From Ramlibacter pallidus (lineage in GTDB: Bacteria > Pseudomonadota > Gammaproteobacteria > Burkholderiales > Burkholderiaceae_C), in contig NZ_JADDIV010000005.1 of assembly GCF_015070875.1 (NCBI RefSeq), positions 372,001 through 436,000 of the forward strand: DNA of 64,000 bases. The letters are read 5' to 3'. Below the pieces are notes generated by a model that was given only the letters and a program-made list of their open reading frames with translations, did not search any database and was not told the origin of the DNA. This document shows, one piece after another, positions 54,090-64,000 of the stretch. Both the position numbers and the translations under genes were made by a program. Position 1 is the first letter of the stretch. Each line of letters opens with the position of its first letter.

Positions 54090-54143
54090 TACGCCGCCGC
54101 GGGAAAGTTCCGCGGCGAAAGGACCAGTCCGTCTGGAGGAAAC
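54090..54143 (-). promoter_or_regulatory. tRNA 3' trailer with two inverted repeats
   Basis: Just past the tRNA end, ACCAGT/ACTGGT (54123-54128 and 54142-54147, partly using the CCA end) and CGCCGCGG/CCGCGGCG (about 54094-54117) form hairpins. They may fold the tRNA trailer or act as a weak terminator; no T-run follows. Confidence 0.4.
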
Positions 54144-54220
54144 TGGTCGGGGTGAGAGGATTCGAACCTCCGGCCTCTACGTCCCGAACGTAGCGCTCTA
54201 CCAGGCTAAGCTACACCCCG
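54144..54220 (-). tRNA. tRNA-Pro (anticodon CGG)
   Basis: 77 nt on the minus strand including an encoded CCA (54146-54144). Acceptor CGGGGTG/CACCCCG, D-arm AGCCTGGTAGAGC, anticodon stem CTACG/CGTAG with loop TTCGGGA giving anticodon CGG, T-arm GGAGGTTCGAATCCTC. Discriminator base A. Between ispB and pilB, which is the usual place in this group. Confidence 0.97.
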
Positions 54221-54252
54221 ATTTCTGCGATGTGTCGTGTGCCGAGGGGACC

Positions 54253-55236
54253 TCAGTTGCGACGCTGCAGCAGTGAAGCCGCCAATTGTACCAAAGCCTG
54301 AGCATGCGGATTCGACGGCAGCTGTGCGGCGGCTGACATGGCACGCCGTGCCTCCGCCGCCGCCGCGTCGCGCGCGACTTCGAGTGCCCCTGTTTCCTGC
54401 ACGACGGCGACGATGCGTTCGAGTTCTTCCAGCGCGCCGGTCTCGACGGCCTTGCGCACCAGCGCGCGCTGCTCCGCCGTGCCGAGCCGCATGGCCGCGA
54501 TCAGGGGCAGCGTGACCTTGCCTTCGCGCAGGTCGTCGCCCAGGTTCTTCCCGAGTTCCTGCGCATTGCCGGTGTAATCGAGCACGTCGTCGATCACCTG
54601 GAACGCGGTGCCGAGCGCCTGGCCGTAGCTCGCGCACGCTGCTTCCAGCGCGCCGTCCGCGCCGGACAGGACGGCCCCAAGCCGCGCGCTCGCCTCGAAC
54701 AGCTTGGCCGTCTTGGAGCGGATCACGTGCAGGTAGGCGCGCTCGTCGAGCTCCGGGTCGTGCATGTTCATCAGCTGCATGACCTCGCCCTCGGCGATGA
54801 CGTTCGTCGCGTCGGCCAGGATTTCCATGACGCGCATGTCGTGCGCGTCCAGCATCATCTGGAAAGCGCGCGAGTAGAGGAAGTCACCCACCAGGACGCT
54901 GGCCGGGTTGCCGAAGTGCGCGTTGGCCGTGGCCCGTCCGCGCCGCAGCGTGGATTCGTCCACGACGTCGTCGTGCAGCAGCGTGGCGGTATGGATGAAC
55001 TCCACCACCGCGGCCAGGTTGTGGTGCTGCTCTCCGCGGTAGCCGAGGGCGCCGCAGACCAGCAGCAGCAGGGCGGGCCGCAGGCGCTTGCCGCCCGAGG
55101 AGATGATGTAGCGGGAGACTTCCCCCACCAGCGGCACGCCGGAGTCGAGGCGGCGGGCGATCACCCGGTCGACCGCGTGCATGTCGTCCGAAATCAGGGA
55201 GAGCACGGAGGCGGCGCTGGGGGAGGAATCGGTCAA
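54253..55236 (-). CDS. ispB: Octaprenyl diphosphate synthase
   Basis: 327 residues, trans-prenyltransferase fold. FARM: LLHDDVVDESTLRRG (DDxxD); SARM: QVIDDVLDYTGNAQELGKN (DDxxD). Gly-Gly-Lys GGKRLRPALL near the start. IspB makes the isoprenoid tail of ubiquinone (length not readable). The short residue before the FARM (Ala/Thr rather than bulky) fits long-chain products. Starts after a perfect -10. Confidence 0.94.
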   Translation of the reverse strand: MTDSSPSAASVLSLISDDMHAVDRVIARRLDSGVPLVGEVSRYIISSGGKRLRPALLLLVCGALGYRGEQHHNLAAVVEFIHTATLLHDDVVDESTLRRGRATANAHFGNPASVLVGDFLYSRAFQMMLDAHDMRVMEILADATNVIAEGEVMQLMNMHDPELDERAYLHVIRSKTAKLFEASARLGAVLSGADGALEAACASYGQALGTAFQVIDDVLDYTGNAQELGKNLGDDLREGKVTLPLIAAMRLGTAEQRALVRKAVETGALEELERIVAVVQETGALEVARDAAAAEARRAMSAAAQLPSNPHAQALVQLAASLLQRRN

Positions 55237-55258
55237 GAGGGAGCCTGGGGTTTGCCTG

Positions 55259-55264
55259 ATTATA
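55259..55264 (-). promoter_or_regulatory. -10 element of ispB
   Basis: Consensus TATAAT on the minus strand (55264-55259), 22 nt before the ispB ATG. No convincing -35. Confidence 0.6.
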
Positions 55265-55304
55265 GAAACAGCCCCGCCTGCCCTTCGGCGCGGCCCGGCC
55301 CCGC

Positions 55305-55333
55305 TTGTGAGCGTCCACCAACCATGCTATAGT
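55305..55333 (+). promoter_or_regulatory. rplU promoter
   Basis: -35 TTGTGA (55305-55310), exactly 17 nt, -10 TATAGT (55328-55333). It drives the ribosomal-protein operon and leaves a leader of about 68 nt. Confidence 0.75.
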
Positions 55334-55339
55334 CGCGGG

Positions 55340-55386
55340 CTCTCCGGAAATGGGTCCGGGAGAGTCGATGACCCCCGCTGGGGGTC
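55340..55386 (+). promoter_or_regulatory. Structured leader of rplU
   Basis: Two hairpins: CTCTCC...GGAGAG (55340-55345 with 55359-55364) and GACCCCC GCT GGGGGTC (55370-55386), the second followed by GTTTCC. The second resembles an attenuator. Ribosomal-protein leaders are often targets of feedback control, possibly by L21 itself (inference). Confidence 0.55.
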
Positions 55387-55406
55387 GTTTCCATAGTGAG
55401 GTCAAC

Positions 55407-55718
55407 ATGTACGCGGTCATAAAAACCGGGGGCAAGCAGTATCGCGTTGCTTCCGGCGACAAGATCAAGGTAGAACAGATTGCTGCGGACATCGGCCAGG
55501 AAATCACGATCGACCAGGTTCTCGCAGTCGGCAACGGCGGCGACCTGAAGATCGGCGTCCCCCTGGTGTCCGGTGCCACGGTGAAGGCCACGATCGTGGC
55601 GCACGGCAAGCACGACAAGGTCCGCATCTTCAAGATGCGCCGTCGCAAGCACTACCAGAAGCACCAGGGCCATCGCCAGCAATACACCGAACTCCAGATC
55701 GGTGCGATCGCCGGCTAA
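55407..55718 (+). CDS. rplU: Ribosomal protein bL21
   Basis: 103 residues, complete bL21: [14 protein letters not shown] start and [20 protein letters not shown] in the end part. Large-subunit protein that binds 23S rRNA. Shine-Dalgarno-like GAGG upstream. Followed by rpmA after 12 nt. Confidence 0.98.
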   Translation: MYAVIKTGGKQYRVASGDKIKVEQIAADIGQEITIDQVLAVGNGGDLKIGVPLVSGATVKATIVAHGKHDKVRIFKMRRRKHYQKHQGHRQQYTELQIGAIAG

Positions 55719-55730
55719 GGAGCACAGGAA

Positions 55731-55991
55731 ATGGCACAGAAAAAAGGCGGCGGCTCTACGCGAAACGGGCGCGACTCCCAGCCGAAGATGCTGGGCGTGA
55801 AGGCCTTCGGCGGCGAACTGATCAGCGCCGGCTCCATCATCGTGCGCCAGCGCGGCACCAAGTTCCACCCCGGCACCAACGTCGGCGTGGGCAAGGACCA
55901 CACGCTGTTCGCGCTGGTGGACGGCCACGTGCACTTCAAGGTGCAGGGCTCGCTCAACAAGCACACGGTCAACGTGATCCCGGCGGCTTGA
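55731..55991 (+). CDS. rpmA: Ribosomal protein bL27
   Basis: 86 residues, complete bL27 with the N-terminal [18 protein letters not shown] that reaches the peptidyl-transferase centre. A GGAG lies at the expected distance. Followed by a strong terminator. Confidence 0.98.
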   Translation: MAQKKGGGSTRNGRDSQPKMLGVKAFGGELISAGSIIVRQRGTKFHPGTNVGVGKDHTLFALVDGHVHFKVQGSLNKHTVNVIPAA

Positions 55992-55996
55992 GCTAA

Positions 55997-58268
<2,272 letters not shown>

Positions 58269-58272
<4 letters not shown>

Positions 58273-58781
58273 CGGTTCACGCCGCCGCGCTCGAAGCGGC
58301 GGTCGTGCGGGGCCTTCAGGTCGCGCACGATCTGCACGGCGGGGCCGTTGTTCGAATGGCCCACGCACACGCCGTTGCGGGCGAGGTAGAGGCTGTAGCG
58401 GAAGTTGGTGCCGCCGTGCAGCGGCTGCCAGTCGCTGTTCTTCACCTGCACCCATCCGCTGTCCGGGTTGTGCCGCGCGTACACCTTGACCTCGCCGCTG
58501 CTGCAGCGGATGCCTTCGTACATGCCGTTGACCGTGCCGCTCGGACTGGTGGCCACGACCACGTAACGCACGACACCGTCGGTGCCGACGACGATGGAGC
58601 CGGGGTCCACGCCGAAGCGCAGGCTGCTGCCCGGGATGTCCAGTGCGATGAGGCCCTGCGTGCGCAGCGCCGGGGGCGGCGGGGTCTCGAGTTCCTTCCA
58701 GTCGGGGTCGGGGGTGGAGAACTGCGCGGTGGCCGCGCCGGCGGCGCAGGCGAGGGCCAGCGCGAGGATCCTACGGTGCAT
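58269..58781 (-). CDS. CNP1-like family protein
   Basis: 170 residues; signal peptide 1-19 (AAGAATA-Q). The CNP1-like domain has [41 protein letters not shown] and EVKVYARHN. Function unknown, named after a Neisseria protein. Overlaps proB by 4 nt on the opposite strand and rppH by 11 nt on the same strand. Confidence 0.88.
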
Positions 58782-59421
58782 GCTTTCCCTTGGCGGCGGG
58801 CTGCGCCCGCCCTTGCGGATTGGGTTCGAAGGTGGCGCCGGGCGGCAGCTCCATCTGCGGCGACGGCAGCGGGCCGCCGTTCAGGTCGTGCGGCCCCTGG
58901 TCGTCGCGCGCGCGCATGCCGCTGCGCAGGTAGCGGTTGCGGTGGTCGTTGCGCGGCAGGTAGCGCGCGAGCTCGCGCAGCGCCATTTCGTAGACGCCGC
59001 GCTTGAACTCCACCACCACGTCGAGCGGGACCCAATAGTCGTTCCAGCGCCAGGCGTCGAACTCCGGGTGGTTGGTGGCGCGCAGGTTCAGGTTGTGGTC
59101 CTGCCCGATCAACTGCAGCAGGAACCAGATCTGCTTCTGGCCCTTGTAGTGGCCGCGGGCGTCGCGCCGGATGTAGCGTTCCGGCACTTCGTAGCGCAGC
59201 CAGTCGCGCGTGCGCGCGACGATGCGCACATGCTCCGGCTTCAACCCGATTTCCTCGTGCAGCTCGCGGTACATCGCCTGCTCGGGGCTCTCGCCGCGAT
59301 CGATGCCGCCCTGCGGAAACTGCCAGCTGTGCGTCCGGATGCGCTTGCCCCAGAACACCTGGTTCCTCTGGTTGAGCAGGATGATGCCGACGTTGGGCCT
59401 GAAGCCGTCCCGGTCCAGCAT
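58771..59421 (-). CDS. rppH: RNA pyrophosphohydrolase
   Basis: 216 residues. Nudix box [23 protein letters not shown] in [14 protein letters not shown], with [23 protein letters not shown]; RppH removes pyrophosphate from the 5' end of mRNA. The start [10 protein letters not shown] is preferred over an ATG 39 nt upstream that adds unconserved residues. The C-terminal tail is Gly/Pro-rich and longer than in Escherichia coli. Confidence 0.95.
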   Translation of the reverse strand: MLDRDGFRPNVGIILLNQRNQVFWGKRIRTHSWQFPQGGIDRGESPEQAMYRELHEEIGLKPEHVRIVARTRDWLRYEVPERYIRRDARGHYKGQKQIWFLLQLIGQDHNLNLRATNHPEFDAWRWNDYWVPLDVVVEFKRGVYEMALRELARYLPRNDHRNRYLRSGMRARDDQGPHDLNGGPLPSPQMELPPGATFEPNPQGRAQPAAKGKHAP

Positions 59422-59457
59422 AATCACACCCCAAATCTTTGAACTGAGTTCATTATG
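59418..59457. promoter_or_regulatory. Divergent promoter pair rppH / proS
   Basis: An AT-rich island with GCATAAT (59418-59424) and its inverse ATTATGC (59451-59457). Reading right, CATAAT (59419-59424) could be the -10 for proS; reading left, the complement of ATTATG (59456-59451) gives CATAAT for rppH. Called by pattern only. Confidence 0.4.
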
Positions 59458-59514
59458 CACGGCGCTCCCTGGCGCCGGAAGGGCTCAGCCGTTCCCACCC
59501 GCACCGCCAATTCG

Positions 59515-61253
<1,739 letters not shown>

Positions 61254-61257
<4 letters not shown>

Positions 61258-61937
61258 TCACCCGCAGGGCGTTGCTGCAGCCGGCGCTGGCCGGCGCGGC
61301 CCTTTCCTTCGTGGGCCTGCCGGCCCGTGCCGGCGGCCAGCTCGAGGAGCCGCTGGCCGACTCCGTGCGCACGGCGCTCAGCTCCGCCATCGCCAACAGC
61401 GCGCCGCCGGTCCCGGACTTCACCGACACCGACCAGCGCCTGAAGTACCTGCGCTGGCTGGGTGCCATGAGCGGCCGCCTCCAGCGCCGCAAGACCGACT
61501 GGACCGAGCGCAAGGAATTCCTGCAGACCGTCTGGTACGAGAGCCGCCGCGCGGGCCTCGACACGGGCCTGGTGCTGGGCCTGATCCAGGTCGAGAGCGC
61601 CTTTCGCAAGTTCGCCGTGAGCCCGGTGGGCGCGCGCGGCTACATGCAGGTGATGCCGTTCTGGACGCGCGTGATCGGCAACGGCGACCCGGCCAGCCTG
61701 TTCCACATGCAGACCAACCTGCGCTTCGGCTGCGTGATCCTGCGGCACTACCTGGACCGCGAGCGCGGCGACCTCTACATGGCGCTGGGCCGCTACAACG
61801 GCAGCCGCGGCAGGCCGCAGTATCCGAACGCCGTGTTCGCGGCCGCGAAGAACTGGGAATGGAAGGAAGAGGGCCCGCGCGAGACCTCGCCGGTGCCCGG
61901 CACCCCGCCCGGGCGCGTGCCGGGCGGTCCGTCCTGA
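61254..61937 (+). CDS. Lytic transglycosylase, SLT type
   Basis: 227 residues from a GTG overlapping proS (GTGA). Twin-Arg-containing signal ([26 protein letters not shown]). SLT domain with catalytic Glu in [29 protein letters not shown] and closing [21 protein letters not shown]. It cleaves peptidoglycan in the periplasm. Coupled to proS. Confidence 0.94.
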
Positions 61938-61941
61938 CCCG

Positions 61942-62937
61942 CTAGTTCAGGAAGCCGATCTTCGACTTGCCCTTGCCGCAGGACGGCAGGTCTTCCGCGA
62001 GGATGGTTTCGCGGTGCGCCAGGCGGGCGTTGCCGAAGCCGGTCATCAACGCGCGCCGCATCTCGCGCGGCGCCAGTTCGGCCAGGCAGTCGAGCACGTC
62101 GTCCGCCGGCTCGTCGTCGAAGCGGCGGCCCCAGCCGTGTTCGCCGCGGATGCCCTTGTAGAGATTGCGCGCGATGGCGCGCGCCTGGTCCAGTGAAGGC
62201 GCGTCGATCTCGAACACGTTCATGCGATTGAGGATCGGCTCGGGGATGCAGCGCTCGTCGTTGGCCGTCATGATCCAGATCACCTGGCTCGCGTCGATCG
62301 CGACCTCCGCGAATTCGTCCATGAACGCGTGCGCCGTGTCGTGCTCCAGCAGGCCGTAGAGCGCACCCAGCGGGTCGTACTGCGCATCGGCGCTGGCCTT
62401 GTCGATCTCGTCCACGACGATCACCGGGTTGGCGTACTGGCCGTCGACGATCGCTTCGAACACCTTGCCCGGCTTGGAGCCCTTCCATTGCGAGGAGGCG
62501 CCCGAGAGCAGCCAGCCGGCCGTCATCGAACTCATGGGCACCAGGCTCATGCCGGTGCCGAGCAGCTCCGCCAGCTGGCGCGCGAAGTGGGTCTTGCCGA
62601 TGCCCGGCGGGCCAAGCAGCAGCATGGGCGTGATCTCGATGCCGTCGGAAGCATCCTGCGAGAGCGCCACGTGCCGCTTCACGTCGTCGAGCGCATCGGC
62701 GAAGTTGGGCAGCTGCTCGTACAGCGCTTCCATGTCCGGGATCCCGCTGGGCTTGACCTGGAAGCGCTCGGGGCCGCGTTCGAGCATGCGCTCGTAGGTC
62801 GCGCGCAGCATCTCGTGGTCGCGCGCGGGCAGCTTGGCCAGCTTGCGCTCGACGTCGTTCGGTCGGAAGACGCTGCGCAGGTTGGCGATCGGCAGCTTGA
62901 GGCTGGGGGTCTGCGGGACCAGGCTACGGGATTCCAT
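61942..62937 (-). CDS. AAA ATPase, Lon-like
   Basis: 331 residues. AAA core: Walker A LLGPPGIGKTHFARQLAE, Walker B PVIVVDEIDKAS, sensor 1 IWIMTANDER, arginine finger ILNRMNVFEID. It resembles the AAA module of Lon but has no protease domain in the gene. Shine-Dalgarno AAGGAG lies just before the ATG at 62937; the ATG 15 nt upstream overlaps that Shine-Dalgarno and is rejected. Role unknown; possibly a chaperone. Confidence 0.88.
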   Translation of the reverse strand: MESRSLVPQTPSLKLPIANLRSVFRPNDVERKLAKLPARDHEMLRATYERMLERGPERFQVKPSGIPDMEALYEQLPNFADALDDVKRHVALSQDASDGIEITPMLLLGPPGIGKTHFARQLAELLGTGMSLVPMSSMTAGWLLSGASSQWKGSKPGKVFEAIVDGQYANPVIVVDEIDKASADAQYDPLGALYGLLEHDTAHAFMDEFAEVAIDASQVIWIMTANDERCIPEPILNRMNVFEIDAPSLDQARAIARNLYKGIRGEHGWGRRFDDEPADDVLDCLAELAPREMRRALMTGFGNARLAHRETILAEDLPSCGKGKSKIGFLN

Positions 62938-63088
62938 CGGCCACTCCTTCACGACTGTGCTTTATTCCAGCATAGGCCGCTGACCCAGGCAACCGATGGA
63001 CGCCCGTTCGCACGAGCTTGTCAGCAGGAGTCGACAGTGGGCGCGGGAACCGCGGCTGTTGGCAGCCGGCCGCGCGGAGTGCTGATGG

Positions 63089-63418
63089 TCAGCTCTGGGC
63101 CGGGGTGCCCAGCACCTGCTGCAGTTCGCCGCTCTGGTACATCTCCATCATGATGTCCGAGCCGCCGACGAACTCGCCGCGCACGTACAGCTGCGGGATG
63201 GTCGGCCAGTTGCTGTATTCCTTGATGCCCTGGCGGATCTCGTCGTCCTCGAGCACGTTCACCGTCATGAGCTGCTTCGGGTCGACGCCGCAGGCCTTCA
63301 GGATCTGGATGGCGCGGCCGGAAAAGCCGCACATGGGAAAGGAAGCGTTGCCCTTCATGAACAGCAGGATGTCGTTCTGCTTCACGAGGGAATCGATGCG
63401 TTGCTGGACGTCGCTCAT
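63089..63418 (-). CDS. grxD: Monothiol glutaredoxin
   Basis: 109 residues, Grx4 type with active site MCGFSGRA (CGFS). It carries iron-sulphur clusters. The end motifs TIPQLYVRGEFVGGSDIMMEMYQSGEL are intact. Follows prmC, as usual in Burkholderiales. Confidence 0.97.
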   Translation of the reverse strand: MSDVQQRIDSLVKQNDILLFMKGNASFPMCGFSGRAIQILKACGVDPKQLMTVNVLEDDEIRQGIKEYSNWPTIPQLYVRGEFVGGSDIMMEMYQSGELQQVLGTPAQS

Positions 63419-63463
63419 GCGGATGCTCCTGGGGCAGGGACTCTGCCGAAACGTTGTGGTGGA

Positions 63464-64000
63464 TTATCCCAGTTCAAGTCGGCGTCCGCCGGAGCAGCGG
63501 GCGATGCCGGCCAGGTCGTTCCGGCTGGCGACGCCGGCGAAGCCGGCCTGCGCCAGCAGCGCGCGCACGGCTTCGGCCTGGTCCCAGCCGTGCTCCAGCA
63601 GCAGCCAGCCGCCCGGCCGCAGGTGGGCGGGCGCGGCGGCGACGATGGCGCGCAGGTCCTCCAGCCCGTCGGCGCCGGCGGCCAGCGCCTCCAGGGGCTC
63701 ATGCCGCAAGGCCGCCAGGTGCGGGTCGGCCGCGGCGACATAGGGCGGGTTGGAGACGACCAGGTCGTAGGCCTCCGCGCCCTCCAGCCAGCGGGCCTGG
63801 CGGAAGTGCACGGCCAGGCCGAGGCGCTGCCCGTTCGCGCGAGCGACGGCCAGGGCCGCCTCGCTGCGGTCCACGGCTTCCACGCGGGCGTCGGGGCGGG
63901 CCGATTGCAGGGCCAGCGCGATGGCGCCGCTGCCCGTCCCGAGATCGATGACGCGCGGCGCGGCCACCGGGCGCAGCACCTCGAGCGCCCATTCGACCAG
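63464..64000 (-). CDS. prmC: Release-factor glutamine methyltransferase (partial, 5' end outside)
   Basis: 178 residues are present; the gene begins beyond the window. SAM motif [24 protein letters not shown] and the catalytic NPPY in [16 protein letters not shown] are intact. It methylates the Gln of the GGQ motif in RF1/RF2. The C-terminus is complete. Confidence 0.96.
   Translation of the reverse strand: MVEWALEVLRPVAAPRVIDLGTGSGAIALALQSARPDARVEAVDRSEAALAVARANGQRLGLAVHFRQARWLEGAEAYDLVVSNPPYVAAADPHLAALRHEPLEALAAGADGLEDLRAIVAAAPAHLRPGGWLLLEHGWDQAEAVRALLAQAGFAGVASRNDLAGIARCSGGRRLELG

Noticed and set aside
54073..54276. Short forward open frame at 54073
   Set aside because: It runs across the tRNA-Pro gene on the other strand and has no protein-like features.
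59455..59514. Upstream ATG for proS
   Set aside because: The added residues are not family-like, and the ATG at 59515 gives the typical [19 protein letters not shown] start.

Overview
The window is 64 kb of very GC-rich chromosome from a betaproteobacterium, most likely a member of the Burkholderiales near Comamonadaceae (Ramlibacter, Caenimonas or Variovorax-like). The evidence is a TctC/Bug-type periplasmic binding protein, a CNP1-like protein, a KTSC-domain protein, and core gene chains typical of this group: pilB-pilC-pilD-coaE-zapD-yacG; argJ-DUF815 ATPase-mutT; ispB with tRNA-Pro beside it; rplU-rpmA-obgE-proB; rppH opposite proS; prmC-grxD. I see no insertion sequence, prophage, integron, CRISPR array or recognisable defence island. 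Genes are densely packed, often with 4-nt ATGA/GTGA overlaps, and no gene-free stretch exceeds 300 bases.

Layout. 0-8.5 kb: the end of an unknown gene, an amidase, a split AtuA-like pair, a secreted domain protein, and a PepSY protein / PhoP-like regulator / PhoQ-like kinase module followed by a frameshifted glycerophosphodiester phosphodiesterase gene. 8.5-19.5 kb: a candidate small RNA with a strong terminator, glutaminase, a lone receiver protein, small lipoproteins, a Bug-type binding protein coupled to a GDSL lipoprotein esterase, an ArsR regulator divergent from a NIPSNAP protein, a LysE exporter divergent from a WYL regulator, and a lactamase-fold hydrolase. 19.5-25.5 kb: RcnB-like protein, a close relative of the AAC(3)-I aminoglycoside acetyltransferases, a YdjM-like membrane protein, a protein with a PD-(D/E)XK-like signature, and an FAD monooxygenase beside a cupin. 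25.5-32 kb: a complete tripartite RND efflux operon divergent from its TetR regulator across a perfect operator.

32-37.5 kb: an atypical receiver protein, an MFS exporter, DUF192, glycogen debranching enzyme and an alpha/beta hydrolase. 37.5-45.2 kb: the fused B12-dependent isobutyryl-CoA mutase IcmF under a palindromic operator placed exactly in its promoter spacer, and a TRAP transporter whose large permease carries a 92-residue Pro/Glu/Ala/Gly repeat insert. 45-64 kb is housekeeping: arginine and proline synthesis, nucleotide sanitation, type IV pilus assembly, cell division, CoA synthesis, quinone side chain, ribosomal proteins, tRNA charging, RNA decapping, glutaredoxin and release-factor methylation.

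How the parts may work together: the efflux operon is self-contained and locally regulated. The TRAP importer and IcmF are adjacent and could jointly serve organic or branched-chain acid catabolism (inference). A recurring feature is a -10-like hexamer (TAGACT, TAAACT, TAGAAT, TATATT) only 6-10 nt before the start codon, suggesting several leaderless or nearly leaderless mRNAs.
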